From: Aminobacter sp. HY435
GTDB lineage: Bacteria; Pseudomonadota; Alphaproteobacteria; Rhizobiales; Rhizobiaceae
Direction: 5' to 3'
Assembly (NCBI RefSeq): GCF_027568395.1
Contig: NZ_JANKZL010000006.1
Location: 186,001-250,000, forward strand
Length of the DNA: 64,000 nt
Position 1 is the first letter of the stretch. Each line of letters begins with the position of its first letter. This document shows positions 29,137 to 38,786 of this stretch, piece by piece. A program made the translations under genes and the position numbers. Under the pieces are notes generated by a model. That model made no database searches, was not told the origin of the DNA, and was given only the letters and a program-made list of their open reading frames with translations.

Positions 29137-29211
29137 TGGTACGCCCAAGGGGAATCGAACCCCTGTTCCCGCCGTGAGAGGGCGGTGTCCTGACCGCTAG
29201 ACGATGGGCGC
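29137..29211 (-). tRNA. tRNA-Glu (CTC)
   Basis: 75 nt on the minus strand including the encoded CCA. Acceptor arms GCGCCCA and TGGGCGT pair (G-T at the top), anticodon stem CCGCC/GGCGG closes the loop CTCTCAC with anticodon CTC, and the T-arm reads AGGGG-TTCGATT-CCCCT. The D-arm region TCGTCTAGCGGTCAGGACA is typical of Glu tRNAs. Confidence 0.95.
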
Positions 29212-29299
29212 AGCCGAGAAGGGCGATATAGGCGGGCGGTTTCGAAAAAGCAACAGCCCGGCACGCGTTATTTGCCGCGACCCGCCTGCCGCAGCGGCA

Positions 29300-29710
29300 T
29301 CAGCGCTTGCGCTCGATCAGGTCCCACAGATTGCCGTGGAGATCGACGAAAACCGCAACGCTGCCATAGGCTTCGTGGCGCGGCGCTTCGCGGAACTCGA
29401 CGCCCTTCTCCAGCATGGCCGCATGGTCGCGGGCAAAATCGTCGGTCTCGAGAAACAGGAAGACGCGGCCGCCGGTCTGGTTGCCGATGCTCGCTGCCTG
29501 CCTCTCGCCATCCGCCTGCGCCAGCAGCAGCCGCGCGCCCTGGCCGCCGCCCGGCTCTACCGTCACCCAGCGCTTGCCGCCACCGAGGTCGACGTCTTCT
29601 GCGAGCCGGAAGCCGAGCTTGTCCGTGTACCAGGCGATCGCAGCGTCGTAATCGGCGACAATCACGGCGACTGTGGCGATCCGTCGGCCTGCGGCTGGAA
29701 ACCCGCTCAC
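29300..29710 (-). CDS. Glyoxalase/bleomycin-resistance (VOC) family protein
   Basis: 136 residues from a GTG at 29710 that overlaps the stop of the upstream gene (GTGA). A VOC fold starts at RRIATVAVIVADYDAAIAWYTDKLGF and continues with KRWVTVEPGGG, FLFLETDDFARDHAAMLEKG and AVFVDLHGNLWDLIE. The Asp/Glu positions fit a metal-binding VOC enzyme, but the substrate cannot be predicted. Translational coupling with the small membrane protein gene suggests a two-gene operon. Confidence 0.82.
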   Translation of the reverse strand: MSGFPAAGRRIATVAVIVADYDAAIAWYTDKLGFRLAEDVDLGGGKRWVTVEPGGGQGARLLLAQADGERQAASIGNQTGGRVFLFLETDDFARDHAAMLEKGVEFREAPRHEAYGSVAVFVDLHGNLWDLIERKR

Positions 29711-30093
29711 CTGTTGCGCACTGCGAACTGGCCGATCACGCGCCGCTCGGCGATATCGTAGAGGAAGATCGTCCGGCTGCCGTCGGCAAGCTCGGCATCG
29801 ATCGACAGGCGGTTGCCTGACAGCGCCTGCGACATCACCTTGGAACCGACAGGCAATACGATCTCGCCGCTGATCTGGCCGCCTGCCGGCATCTGGATGT
29901 CGCTGCTTGCAACGGCTTCGGACGGTTGCGAGGTGCGCGCTTTGTAGACAAGCGCCCCGACGACCGCCATAAGGGCCAGGAAAAGCAGCCCGAGATTGAT
30001 CGCCACGAAGCGGACGAGTTTCCTGCGAACACGCTCGACCGCCGGGTCGAGCGGCTTGTCCTCTTCTGCTACGTCGACGTGAGGGCCTGTCAT
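29707..30093 (-). CDS. Single-pass membrane protein of DUF6476-like type
   Basis: 128 residues from the ATG at 30093 (GGAA 8 nt upstream). A charged N-terminus (EEDKPLDPAVERVRRKLVR) precedes one membrane helix (FVAINLGLLFLALMAVVGAL) at about 33-53. The C-terminal ~70 residues are periplasmic and predicted beta-rich (SGEIVLPVGSKVMSQALSGN, RTIFLYDIAERRVIGQFAV). Proteins of this layout lie opposite rluD-like genes in many Rhizobiales. Divergent from the pseudouridine synthase with only 24 bp between starts. Family number is my best guess. Confidence 0.6.
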   Translation of the reverse strand: MTGPHVDVAEEDKPLDPAVERVRRKLVRFVAINLGLLFLALMAVVGALVYKARTSQPSEAVASSDIQMPAGGQISGEIVLPVGSKVMSQALSGNRLSIDAELADGSRTIFLYDIAERRVIGQFAVRNR

Positions 30094-30117
30094 GGGCAAA
30101 TTTCCGGAACAATTGGC

Positions 30118-31146
30118 ATGAGCGCATCAGATAGCGAACAGGACGGCACTTTGATAGTGCTGGCGGCCGGTGCCGATGCCGCAGGCCTGCGTCTCGACCA
30201 GTGGCTGGCGGCGCGGCTCGCGCCCGACCTGTCGCGCAGCCGCGTGCAGGCGCTGATCAAGCAGGGCGCCGTCAGCATCGGCGGCAAGACCGTCGCGGAA
30301 GCCAAGCGCAAGCTCGCCATGGGCGACGAGGTTGCCATCGACATGCCCGAGGCCGAACCGGCCGAACCGCAGGGCGAAGACATCCCGCTCGACATCCTGT
30401 TCGAGGACGACGAGCTGATCGTCATCAACAAGCCCGCCGGCCTGGTCGTCCACCCCGGCGCCGGCAACTGGACCGGCACCCTGGTCAACGCCCTGATCCA
30501 CCATTGCGGCGAGAGCCTGTCGGGCATCGGCGGCGTCAAGCGCCCCGGAATCGTCCACCGCCTCGACAAGGAAACCTCCGGTGTCATGGTCGTCGCCAAG
30601 ACCGACCGCGCCCACAAGGCGCTGTCCGAGGCCTTCGCCGACCACGGCCGCACCGGCGATCTCGAGCGCGCCTATTCGGCGCTGGTATGGGGAATCCTGC
30701 CGCGCGTGACCGGCACCATCGACGCGCCTCTCGGTCGCCATGCCGACCGCGTCCGCCGCGCCGTCGTGCCAGAACATCGCGACGACGCCCGCCATGCCGT
30801 CACCCACTACGCCGTCGAGGAGCGCTTCGGCGGCGACCAGACCGAGTTCACCACCGCGAGCCTCGTCGAGTGCCGGCTCGAAACCGGCCGCACCCACCAG
30901 ATCCGCGTCCACATGGCCCATATCGGCCACCCCGTCGTCGGCGACCCCGACTACGGCCAGGCCTTCCGCACCAAGTCAAACCGCCTGCCCGAGCCGCTCA
31001 GCTCCGCCGTCAAGGCGTTTCCGCGCCAGGCCCTGCATGCCCGTCTCCTTGCATTTCGCCATCCGGCTACCCATCTGTTGATGCGGTTCGAGGCGCCTTT
31101 GCCTCACGACATGGGGGAGTTGGTCGAAGGCTTTCGGAATCTCTGA
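30118..31146 (+). CDS. rluD: RluA/RluD-family 23S rRNA pseudouridine synthase
   Basis: 342 residues from the ATG at 30118. An S4 RNA-binding domain covers about 20-80 (LRLDQWLAARLAPDLSRSRV), then the catalytic domain with NKPAGLVVHPGAGNWTGTLV and the motif HRLDKETSGVMVVAKT holding the catalytic Asp. ETGRTHQIRVHMAHIGHPVV follows. RluD modifies uridines 1911/1915/1917 in helix 69; the family and length match, but RluC/RluA substrate identity is not certain from sequence alone. Confidence 0.88.
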   Translation: MSASDSEQDGTLIVLAAGADAAGLRLDQWLAARLAPDLSRSRVQALIKQGAVSIGGKTVAEAKRKLAMGDEVAIDMPEAEPAEPQGEDIPLDILFEDDELIVINKPAGLVVHPGAGNWTGTLVNALIHHCGESLSGIGGVKRPGIVHRLDKETSGVMVVAKTDRAHKALSEAFADHGRTGDLERAYSALVWGILPRVTGTIDAPLGRHADRVRRAVVPEHRDDARHAVTHYAVEERFGGDQTEFTTASLVECRLETGRTHQIRVHMAHIGHPVVGDPDYGQAFRTKSNRLPEPLSSAVKAFPRQALHARLLAFRHPATHLLMRFEAPLPHDMGELVEGFRNL

Positions 31147-31332
31147 TCCTCCGATCAGAAAACCTGACTCGTATTGTTCACTTTGGCGTGACAGTCTGTT
31201 TCGCGTTGAACAAATGGTGTCTTTTCCCGTTATGTTCCGATATAGAACCCATGGCGCGACAGTGCAGAACGCAGCCGCGCCGCATGCTCGCCTAATTCAG
31301 GGAGCACATCTCGTAGAGAGGGAGGGCGCTTT

Positions 31333-32232
31333 ATGGCCCAGTCACTACCCAGTATCGTTTCCGGCGAAGGCGGCCTGAGCCGCTACCTGGAAGAAATCCG
31401 CCGCTTTCCGATGCTCCAGCCGCAGGAAGAGTACATGCTCGCCAAGCGGTACAACGAGCATGAGGACACCGGCGCGGCCCACAAGCTGGTCACCAGCCAC
31501 CTGCGCCTCGTGGCCAAGATCGCCATGGGCTATCGCGGCTACGGCCTGCCGATCGGCGAAGTCATCTCGGAAGGCAATGTCGGCCTGATGCAGGCCGTCA
31601 AGAAGTTCGAGCCGGAGCGTGGTTTCCGCCTCGCCACCTACGCCATGTGGTGGATCAAGGCCTCGATCCAGGAATACATCCTGCGCTCGTGGTCGCTGGT
31701 CAAGATGGGCACCACCGCCAACCAGAAGCGTCTGTTCTTCAACCTGCGCAAGGTGAAGGGCAAGATCCAGGCGCTCGACGACGGCGATTTGAAGCCTGAC
31801 CAGATCAAGGAGATCGCCACTCGCCTCAACGTCTCCGAGGCCGAGGTGGTGTCGATGAACCGTCGCCTGTCGGGCGACGCCTCGCTCAATGCGCCGATCC
31901 GCGCCAGCGAAGGCGAATCCGGCGAGTGGCAGGACTGGCTGGTCGACGACCACGAAAGCCAGGAAGACATGCTGATCGAGCAGGACGAGCTCGAAAACCG
32001 TCGCGGCATGCTGTCGAGCGCCATGTCGGTGCTCAACGATCGCGAAAAGCGCATCTTCGAGGCGCGCCGCCTCGCCGAAGAGCCGCTGACGCTGGAAGAA
32101 CTGTCGGCCGAGTTCGACATCAGTCGTGAGCGCGTCCGCCAGATCGAGGTTCGCGCCTTCGAAAAGGTCCAGGACGCGGTCAAGGCCGCCGCCAAGAAGC
32201 AGGCCCAGGCGCTCCGCACCATCGACGCCTGA
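31333..32232 (+). CDS. rpoH: RNA polymerase sigma-32 factor RpoH
   Basis: 299 residues; AGGGAGGG lies 5 nt before the ATG. Region 2: LVTSHLRLVAKIAMGYRGYG, GNVGLMQAVKKFEPERGFRL and AMWWIKASIQEYILRSWSLV. The RpoH box is present (QKRLFFNLRKVK), and region 4.2 reads LEELSAEFDISRERVRQIEV. It directs heat-shock transcription; rhizobia usually carry more than one copy. The last 50 codons are duplicated 2.2 kb downstream, on the other side of a diguanylate cyclase gene. Confidence 0.96.
   Translation: MAQSLPSIVSGEGGLSRYLEEIRRFPMLQPQEEYMLAKRYNEHEDTGAAHKLVTSHLRLVAKIAMGYRGYGLPIGEVISEGNVGLMQAVKKFEPERGFRLATYAMWWIKASIQEYILRSWSLVKMGTTANQKRLFFNLRKVKGKIQALDDGDLKPDQIKEIATRLNVSEAEVVSMNRRLSGDASLNAPIRASEGESGEWQDWLVDDHESQEDMLIEQDELENRRGMLSSAMSVLNDREKRIFEARRLAEEPLTLEELSAEFDISRERVRQIEVRAFEKVQDAVKAAAKKQAQALRTIDA
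32080..32231 (+). repeat. Direct repeat, copy 1 (3' end of rpoH)
   Basis: The last 152 bp of rpoH, up to the second base of the stop codon, recur at 34306-34457 in the same orientation with four mismatches. Homology stops at the end of the coding sequence. Confidence 0.95.
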
Positions 32233-32418
32233 GCCTTGGCCCGCAGACTGCGTGTCTGAACGCATCTGCAAACGAAAACGCAATCGGAACTACCCTACCG
32301 CGCCGTGTGTCATCCGTGACGCACGGCGCTCGTGTCTTCCACATCCCTCGACGGCCGGTATCGGACTGTTTTGGCGGTCGGTAACCGCATCTCAATGTTG
32401 GGCGTGTAGCGACAATCC

Positions 32419-34212
32419 ATGTTCTGGAATGACCTCCGAAAAGCGCTCGCGACGACGGTGCTGAGCTTCGTGATGCTTGCGTCTCTGTATGCTGCCCCCC
32501 TTGGCGCGGCTGAATCTAGCGACATTCGCAGCTCCTGCTGGACATCAAGCAGTTTGTCCGACGACTTGGTCACTGTCGTCCACTCGCCCGGGCGCTGGAC
32601 CTGCGGAGATCGGATCTATTCGCTCGAGGGCGAGCGGACGCTGCTGCTTTTTGAAATCGGTCCACACGATGTCCTTCCCCAATATCTCTTTTCAAGGCGA
32701 GGTGCGCTCGCGGCCGTGCATCTGCTGGCGATCGACCGAGACGGCGCAATGCGCCAGACCTCCTTGTCGGCGGGTGAGCTGTCTAGCGCTCTGCGTGGCG
32801 GGTATTTCAAGGCCCCTCTGCCTGATGTAACCCGCGACACGCTGCAGGTCGTTGTCGCGTTCGATTTGCCAAGCCACCGGATGACGCTGGAGAGAGCCTT
32901 TCTGTCGCCGTCTGACATCGCTCTGGACCCGGACTTTCTACGGTCCCTGCTTCTCCTGGCTACCCTTGCCGGAATGCTTGCCGTGCCGCTCATCTTCAAC
33001 GCGGCCTTCTACCGGATCCTGCGCGAGCCATTCGTGCTTTGGCATTCCATGCTCACGATCTCTTTGCTGCTGACCATCCAGGTCACTTCGGGTCTTGCAG
33101 TCGTTCTCTTCGATCCGCCGGCAATGACGTTGAGCTGGATGACGACAGTGATCTTCGGCCTTACGGTCGCTTCCGGGGCGATGTTTACGCGCAGCTTCAT
33201 CGAACCCGGCCGCATGCATCCGCGGCTGCGCCGGGCACTGGTCTGGTGCGCCGCATGGGCGATGTTTCTCAGCACGTCTCACGCGGCATTTCCGTTCGTG
33301 GGGCGCGCGGTTCAGTCGACCGTGTACACGGCGGCTTTTGCTCCGGTGATCGTCATTTTCATAGTGTCAGTTGCCGACGCCCTGCGGCGCGGAAGTCGGG
33401 CCGCCAAGTTCCAGGCGGTCGGCTATATGCCTGTGATCATGGTTGGATTGGTACGCCTGGTCACGGGTGTGGTTCCCGGGCTGCAGAGCAACGATGCCAT
33501 GCTCCTGTTCTATGTGGGCTGCGTCTGGGAAGTTGTGTTCACCACGCTCGGCGTGGCGGACCGCTTCATGACGATCAAGCGCCAGCGCGACAGCGCGCGC
33601 TTCGAAGCCGACATGCTTGAGCGCCTGTCCGAACGCGACGCGCTGACGGGATTGCTCAACCGGCGGGCAATCGAGCAGAACTTCGAGAAATTCCGCGCCG
33701 AGGGCTACCGCACGCTTGCCGTGCTCGATCTGGATCACTTCAAGGCAATCAATGATGTTCACGGCCACGTGGTCGGCGACGCCGTACTGAAAGCCGTGGC
33801 CGAAGCGCTCCAGGCCGACCCGCAGGTTCATGCGTTCCGCCTCGGCGGAGAGGAATTCGTGCTGCTTGTGCGCGGAGAAGATGCCCAGGCCAAGGCGGAG
33901 CGTCGGCGCCAGGCGATCCCCGCCATCGTCGCCAATGCCGTTCCAGGCCTTGAGCGCCCCGTAACTGCCAGCATGGGCATGACGGATGCCTCGCCAAATG
34001 CTGATGCGAAGTTCGCAGAGCTCTACGAACAAGCCGACAGGCTGCTCTACAACGCCAAGCTTGCTGGCCGCAATCGAACCAAAATTGCACTGGCGCAAGG
34101 ATCGAAGAATGATGCGGATGCCGACTTTGATACTGTGACTGGCGCAGAGCAAATCCACATCGAGCGACGTTCGATATCCTCCAAACTGGGGAACTACGCG
34201 CGTCAGTCTTAG
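32419..34212 (+). CDS. 7TM-DISM-type membrane diguanylate cyclase (GGDEF)
   Basis: 597 residues. Signal or first helix (TTVLSFVMLASLYAAPLGAA), then an extracytoplasmic beta domain (about 30-165) resembling 7TMR-DISMED2, then seven membrane helices (about 175-385). The C-terminal GGDEF domain (about 405-565) starts RDALTGLLNRRAIEQNFEKF and holds the active motif GGEEF with upstream LDLDHFKAINDVHGHVVGDA, so it should make c-di-GMP; no RxxD inhibitory site is obvious. No EAL domain. The gene lies exactly between rpoH and a duplicate of the rpoH 3' end, which suggests it was acquired by integration there. Confidence 0.87.
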   Translation: MFWNDLRKALATTVLSFVMLASLYAAPLGAAESSDIRSSCWTSSSLSDDLVTVVHSPGRWTCGDRIYSLEGERTLLLFEIGPHDVLPQYLFSRRGALAAVHLLAIDRDGAMRQTSLSAGELSSALRGGYFKAPLPDVTRDTLQVVVAFDLPSHRMTLERAFLSPSDIALDPDFLRSLLLLATLAGMLAVPLIFNAAFYRILREPFVLWHSMLTISLLLTIQVTSGLAVVLFDPPAMTLSWMTTVIFGLTVASGAMFTRSFIEPGRMHPRLRRALVWCAAWAMFLSTSHAAFPFVGRAVQSTVYTAAFAPVIVIFIVSVADALRRGSRAAKFQAVGYMPVIMVGLVRLVTGVVPGLQSNDAMLLFYVGCVWEVVFTTLGVADRFMTIKRQRDSARFEADMLERLSERDALTGLLNRRAIEQNFEKFRAEGYRTLAVLDLDHFKAINDVHGHVVGDAVLKAVAEALQADPQVHAFRLGGEEFVLLVRGEDAQAKAERRRQAIPAIVANAVPGLERPVTASMGMTDASPNADAKFAELYEQADRLLYNAKLAGRNRTKIALAQGSKNDADADFDTVTGAEQIHIERRSISSKLGNYARQS

Positions 34213-34305
34213 CAGCGCGCATACAGTCTGACTGGGCCGAAGTCTCGAGGACATCGACCAGCCTCCCTGCCGGACCGGGCGACGCTGGCCATGCTGAGCG
34301 GCGGC

Positions 34306-34457
34306 GAGCCGCTGACGCTCGAAGAACTGTCGGCCGAGTTCGACATCAGTCGTCAGCGTGTCCGCCAGATCGAGGTTCGCGCCTTCGAAAAGGTTCAGGA
34401 CGCGGTCAAGGCCGCCGCCAAGAAGCAGGCCCAGGCGCTCCGCACCATCGACGCCTG
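34306..34457 (+). pseudogene. Displaced duplicate of the rpoH 3' end
   Basis: 152 bp copy of the final 50 rpoH codons. Four differences: three synonymous third-position changes and one Glu-to-Gln change (ISRQRVRQIEV for ISRERVRQIEV). The stop TGA has become TGG, so the frame runs on into intergenic DNA. No upstream sigma region exists here. The hairpin at 34479-34505 follows directly and may be the original rpoH terminator. Confidence 0.9.
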
Positions 34458-34478
34458 GGCACATAGAGCCTCGGAAAC

Positions 34479-34505
34479 AAAAAACGCGCCGGCAACACCG
34501 GCGCG
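34479..34505 (-). terminator. Terminator after zapA, possibly bidirectional
   Basis: Stem CGCGCCGG (34485-34492) with CCGGCGCG (34498-34505), loop CAACA. On the minus strand it is followed by six T residues (zapA side). On the plus strand it is followed by the T-rich CTTTCGTTCT, so it could also terminate rpoH-side transcription. Confidence 0.75.
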
Positions 34506-34552
34506 CTTTCGTTCTGGCCTCCATTTCCGCTGGGAAATGAACCGGCCCGTCC

Positions 34553-34915
34553 CTACCCTTTTCTGGCGAGCTTCGCCGCCAGGTCTTCCATGCGCTGCGC
34601 CAGCGAGCTCAGCGCACCGGTCAATGCGGTGTCGTTCTTGTCGGCTTTGGTCAGCGCGTCGTCGCGCGTCTTGCGCAGCGTCAGCACCTCGCCTTCCATG
34701 CCCTTGACGCGCTTTTGCAGTTCGCTCAGCTCGTCCATCACCATGATGCCGGCCATCACGGTCAGCCGCTGGTCGCCGATTTCGCCGAACGAATCCTTGA
34801 GGTGCGAAACATAGCGGTCGAAGCGGTTGGCGAGATCGATCAGATGCTCTTCCTGCCCTTCGTCGCAGGCCATGCGGTACTGCTTGCCGTCGATGGTAAC
34901 CGTGACTTGCGCCAT
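34553..34915 (-). CDS. zapA: Cell division protein ZapA
   Basis: 120 residues from the ATG at 34915; a second ATG two codons earlier is possible. The N-terminal ZapA head is clear (MAQVTVTIDGKQYRMACDEG, EEHLIDLANRFDRYV, GEIGDQRLTVMAGIMVMDEL), followed by a coiled coil (about 65-105). ZapA tetramers bundle FtsZ filaments at the division septum. It lies 7 bp after the DUF4164 coiled-coil gene, a conserved rhizobial pair. No 6S RNA, which follows zapA in some proteobacteria, was recognisable here. Confidence 0.9.
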   Translation of the reverse strand: MAQVTVTIDGKQYRMACDEGQEEHLIDLANRFDRYVSHLKDSFGEIGDQRLTVMAGIMVMDELSELQKRVKGMEGEVLTLRKTRDDALTKADKNDTALTGALSSLAQRMEDLAAKLARKG

Positions 34916-34922
34916 CTCCATC

Positions 34923-35195
34923 CTACCTGTCCAGCACGGCGCGGATCGTCTCCATGGCGGTCACGAGCCGCCGCGAGACTTCCTTGTTGGCTTCCTCCAG
35001 CCTTTCGGCACGAGCTTCGGAATTGTCGAGTTCTTGCGCCAGGCGCGCCCGGTCGGCGTTCATGCGCTGGACCTCGGCTTCGGCTTCGCCATAGTCCTGC
35101 TCGTGCTCAAGACGGGCCGCGGCCGCATCCTCCAGCGCCTCGATGGCCCTGCCGAGCCGGCCAATAACTTCCTTGAGTGTCGTTTCCCCGGTCAT
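34923..35195 (-). CDS. DUF4164 coiled-coil protein
   Basis: 90 residues, almost entirely coiled coil: EVIGRLGRAIEALEDAAAAR, then LAQELDNSEARAERLEEANK. DUF4164 is restricted to Rhizobiales and relatives and is coded next to zapA, so a role with ZapA in division is plausible (inference). The stop codon is within 2 bp of the first possible zapA ATG, indicating translational coupling. Confidence 0.8.
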   Translation of the reverse strand: MTGETTLKEVIGRLGRAIEALEDAAAARLEHEQDYGEAEAEVQRMNADRARLAQELDNSEARAERLEEANKEVSRRLVTAMETIRAVLDR

Positions 35196-35228
35196 GGTTC
35201 CCTAATGGACCCTCGCCCATCACCGAAT

Positions 35229-35254
35229 CGCGCACGTTTCAGAACGCGTTATGT
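35229..35254. repeat. Inverted repeat in the DUF4164-tkt divergent region
   Basis: GTTTCAGA and TCTGAAAC (8-bp perfect arms, 10-nt spacer) lie about 34 bp upstream of the DUF4164 start and 230 bp upstream of tkt. Possible operator; no regulator can be named. Confidence 0.4.
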
Positions 35255-35481
35255 CTGAAACATTAGGCACCGGTTGAAGGAGGCGTCAACAAAGCTGTTT
35301 TGTCTTTCCCCTGCAAAGCGCCTCCGTCGCATGACGCAATCCGTGCCGCGCGGCACTTTGGCGCCTGCAATGGGTGTGCGAAAACGCACCGATTTATTGA
35401 CTCAAGCCCAGCGCCTGCTATGTGTCGCGCACTTTTCAGGGGTCTCGAGCGGCCCACTTTCCACGGCTTATGGGAGGGACG

Positions 35482-37470
35482 ATGTCCTCGCGCGAAAAAC
35501 ACGACCGGATGGCCAACGCGATCCGCTTTCTGTCCATGGACGCCGTCGAGAAGGCCAACTCCGGCCACCCCGGCCTGCCTATGGGCGCCGCCGACATCGC
35601 AACCGTGCTGTACACCCGCTTCCTCAAGCATGATCCGGCCAATCCGCATTGGCACGACCGCGACCGCTTCGTTCTGTCTGCCGGCCACGGCTCGATGCTG
35701 CTCTACTCGGTGCTCTACCTCTCGGGCTACGAGGACATGACCATCGAGGAAATCAAGAATTTCCGCCAGCTCGGCTCGAAGACCGCCGGCCACCCCGAAT
35801 ACGGCCACGCCTCGGGCATCGAGACCACCACCGGCCCGCTCGGCCAGGGTTTCGCCAACGCCGTCGGCATGGCGCTCGCCGAGCGCATCATGAACGCCCA
35901 GTTCGGCGACGCGCTGGTTGACCACTACACCTACGTGCTCGCTGGCGACGGCTGCTTGATGGAAGGCATCTCACAGGAAGCGCTGACGCTTGCCGGCCAC
36001 CTCAAGCTCAACAAGCTGATCGTCTTCTGGGACGACAACAACATCTCCATCGACGGCCCGATCTCGCTCGCCGACTCGACCAATCAGCTGGCTCGCTTCG
36101 CCGCCTCGGGCTGGAACACCATCGCCATCGACGGTCACGACCCGGAAGCCATCGCCGGCGCCATCGAGGCTGCCAAGCGTTCCGACCGCCCGACGATGAT
36201 CGCCGCCAAGACCACCATCGGCTTCGGCTCACCCGCCAAGGCCGGCACCAACAAGGTGCACGGTTCGCCGCTCGGCGCCGCCGAGATCGAGGCGACCCGC
36301 AAGGCGCTCGGCTGGGAGTACCCGGCTTTCGAAATCCCCTCCGACATCCTCGACGCCTGGCGCCTGGCCGGCCTCAATTCGGCCAAGCAGCGCAAGGACT
36401 GGGAAAAGCGTCTGGCCGAGGCCGGCACTGAAGTGCGCGGCGAGTTCGAGCGCCGCATGCGCGGCGACCTGCCGGCTGGCTTCGACGCTGCCATCGCCGA
36501 CTACAAGAAGAAGCTCGCCGCCGACAAGCCTAAGGTCGCGACCCGCAAGTCGTCGGAAATGGCGCTCGAGGTCATCAACGGCATCGTGCCCGAGACCATC
36601 GGCGGCTCGGCCGATCTCACCGGTTCCAACAACACCAAGACCAGCCAGACCCAGAACATCGCGCCTGGCGACTATGGCCAGCGCTTCGTTCACTATGGCA
36701 TCCGCGAGCTCGGCATGAGCGCTGCGATGAACGGCATGGCGCTGCATGGCGGCGTCATCCCCTATTCCGGCACCTTCCTGTGCTTCTCCGACTACGCCCG
36801 CCCGGCCATGCGCCTGGCATCGCTGATGGGCATTCGCGTCGGCTTCGTCATGACCCACGATTCCATCGGTCTTGGCGAAGACGGCCCGACCCACCAGCCG
36901 GTCGAGCATCTCGCCGCCCTGCGCGCCATCCCCAACCACATTGTCTTCCGCCCGGCGGACGCGATGGAAGCCGCCGAATGCTGGCAGCTGACGCTGGAAA
37001 ACCGCACCGCGCCGTCGACGCTGGCGCTGACCCGCCAGAACCTGCCGGCCGTGCGCACCGAATATGTCGAGGAAAACCTCTGCGGTTACGGCGCCTACGA
37101 GCTGGCCACCGCCGATGGCGATGCCGAAGTCACCATCTTCGCCACCGGCTCCGAGGTCGAGATCGCGCTCGAAGCCCGCAAGCAGTTGCAGGCAGCCGGC
37201 CATCCGACCCGCGTCGTCTCGGTTCCCGCTTTCGAGCTGTTCGAAAAGCAGAGCCCCGAGTACCGCAAGGCGATGATCGGCAACGCCAAGGTCAAGGTCG
37301 CCATCGAGGCCGGCATCCGCATGGGCTGGGACAGCTTCATCGGCACCGACGGCATCTTCATCGGCATGCACGGCTTCGGCGCCAGCGCTCCGATCGAAGA
37401 CCTCTACAAGCATTTCGGCATCACCGCCGAGGCTGCCGTTTCGGCAGCCCAGGCACGGCTTCAGGCTTAA
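35482..37470 (+). CDS. tkt: Transketolase
   Basis: 662 residues from the ATG at 35482 (GGGAGG upstream). N-terminal thiamine diphosphate domain: [20 protein letters not shown], the [14 protein letters not shown] motif for Mg-ThDP and [10 protein letters not shown]. Central PYR domain with [20 protein letters not shown], and the [19 protein letters not shown] stretch. It transfers two-carbon units in the pentose phosphate pathway. It is followed 23 bp later by gap, so the two form an operon linking pentose phosphate and glycolysis. Confidence 0.96.
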   Translation: MSSREKHDRMANAIRFLSMDAVEKANSGHPGLPMGAADIATVLYTRFLKHDPANPHWHDRDRFVLSAGHGSMLLYSVLYLSGYEDMTIEEIKNFRQLGSKTAGHPEYGHASGIETTTGPLGQGFANAVGMALAERIMNAQFGDALVDHYTYVLAGDGCLMEGISQEALTLAGHLKLNKLIVFWDDNNISIDGPISLADSTNQLARFAASGWNTIAIDGHDPEAIAGAIEAAKRSDRPTMIAAKTTIGFGSPAKAGTNKVHGSPLGAAEIEATRKALGWEYPAFEIPSDILDAWRLAGLNSAKQRKDWEKRLAEAGTEVRGEFERRMRGDLPAGFDAAIADYKKKLAADKPKVATRKSSEMALEVINGIVPETIGGSADLTGSNNTKTSQTQNIAPGDYGQRFVHYGIRELGMSAAMNGMALHGGVIPYSGTFLCFSDYARPAMRLASLMGIRVGFVMTHDSIGLGEDGPTHQPVEHLAALRAIPNHIVFRPADAMEAAECWQLTLENRTAPSTLALTRQNLPAVRTEYVEENLCGYGAYELATADGDAEVTIFATGSEVEIALEARKQLQAAGHPTRVVSVPAFELFEKQSPEYRKAMIGNAKVKVAIEAGIRMGWDSFIGTDGIFIGMHGFGASAPIEDLYKHFGITAEAAVSAAQARLQA

Positions 37471-37493
37471 GACGTTCCCCAGGAGGACCAGAC

Positions 37494-38504
37494 ATGACCG
37501 TTAGAGTTGCCATCAATGGTTTCGGCCGCATCGGCCGCAACATCGTGCGCGCGATCTATGAATCGGGCCGCAAGGACATCGACGTCGTCGCCGTCAACGA
37601 TCTCGGCCCGGTCGAGACCAACGCCCACCTGCTGCGCTACGACAGCGTGCACGGCCGCTTCCCGCACGAGGTGAAGGTCGAAGGCGATTCCATCAACATC
37701 GGCACCGACAAGTTCAAGGTCACCGCGATCAAGGATCCGTCGCAGCTGCCGTGGAAGGAACTCGGCGTCGACATCGCGCTCGAATGCACCGGCATCTTCA
37801 CCTCCAAGGACAAGGCCTCGGCGCATCTGGCCGCCGGCGCCAAGCGCGTCATCGTCTCGGCGCCTGCCGACGGTGCCGACCTGACCGTGGTCTACGGCGT
37901 CAACCACGACCAGATCACCAAGGACCACATCGTCATTTCGAATGCGTCCTGCACCACCAACTGCCTGGCGCCGGTCGCCATGGTCCTCAACAATGCCTTT
38001 GGCATTGAAAAGGGCTTCATGACCACGATCCACGCCTACACCGGCGACCAGCCGACCCTCGACACCATGCACAAGGATCTCTACCGCGCCCGCGCAGCGG
38101 CGATGTCGATGATCCCGACCTCGACCGGTGCCGCCAAGGCCGTCGGCTTGGTCCTGCCGGAACTCAAGGGCAAGCTCGACGGCGTTTCGATCCGCGTGCC
38201 GACCCCCAACGTCTCGTGCATCGACTTCAAGTTCGTCGCCAAGCGCAACGTCACCGTCGAAGAGGTCAACGCAGTGCTCGTCGCTGCCGCCAATGGCCCG
38301 CTCAAGGGTGTTCTCGCCTTCACCGACGAGCCGCTGGTCTCCATCGACATGAACCACAACCCGGCCTCGTCGACCTTCGCGCTCGACCAGACCAAGGTCA
38401 TCGAGGGCAACCTCGTGCGCGTCATGTCCTGGTACGACAACGAGTGGGGCTTCTCCAACCGCATGGCCGACACGGCAGTCGTCATGGGCAAGACCATCGC
38501 CTGA
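37494..38504 (+). CDS. gap: Glyceraldehyde-3-phosphate dehydrogenase (type I)
   Basis: 336 residues, AGGAGG before the ATG. Rossmann start [20 protein letters not shown] with NAD-binding, catalytic Cys in [14 protein letters not shown], and the C-terminal [12 protein letters not shown]. Standard length. It makes 1,3-bisphosphoglycerate for the pgk product encoded 3 kb downstream. A strong terminator follows, so the antiporter gene is a separate unit. Confidence 0.97.
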   Translation: MTVRVAINGFGRIGRNIVRAIYESGRKDIDVVAVNDLGPVETNAHLLRYDSVHGRFPHEVKVEGDSINIGTDKFKVTAIKDPSQLPWKELGVDIALECTGIFTSKDKASAHLAAGAKRVIVSAPADGADLTVVYGVNHDQITKDHIVISNASCTTNCLAPVAMVLNNAFGIEKGFMTTIHAYTGDQPTLDTMHKDLYRARAAAMSMIPTSTGAAKAVGLVLPELKGKLDGVSIRVPTPNVSCIDFKFVAKRNVTVEEVNAVLVAAANGPLKGVLAFTDEPLVSIDMNHNPASSTFALDQTKVIEGNLVRVMSWYDNEWGFSNRMADTAVVMGKTIA

Positions 38505-38540
38505 TCTGACGCCTTTTCGGCATCGTTCGATCCATCTCAC

Positions 38541-38573
38541 AACGCCCGGCTTCGGCCGGGCGTTTTCGTTTTT
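38541..38573 (+). terminator. Rho-independent terminator of tkt-gap
   Basis: Stem AACGCCCGGC with GCCGGGCGTT, loop TTCG (a stable UUCG tetraloop), followed by TTCGTTTTT. Confidence 0.85.
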
Positions 38574-38786
38574 GCCGCAGTGCAAAAAATAATTGGTCCA
38601 AGTCGCCGAAAATTCATTCCGCCTTGCGCCCGGCCTTTTCTTCGCCGCACTCTCGACCGACGCAGCTAAGGTGTGATCGCGAACACTGAATCGGTGCTCT
38701 GAGCGGTCATGCTTCAGCAAGAGCGTAGAGCCTGTTCCGAACCCATCGGACCAAACCGGCTCTCTCTGTTTCGCGGACGGGTCGGG

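Noticed and set aside
29711-30127. N-terminal extension of the VOC protein to about 30127
   Set aside because: The extension lies in another frame of the small membrane protein gene and has no similarity; the GTG at 29710 with GTGA overlap is the natural start.
34390-34552. 6S RNA downstream of zapA
   Set aside because: The space is taken by the rpoH tail copy and a terminator, and no long imperfect hairpin with a central bubble is present.
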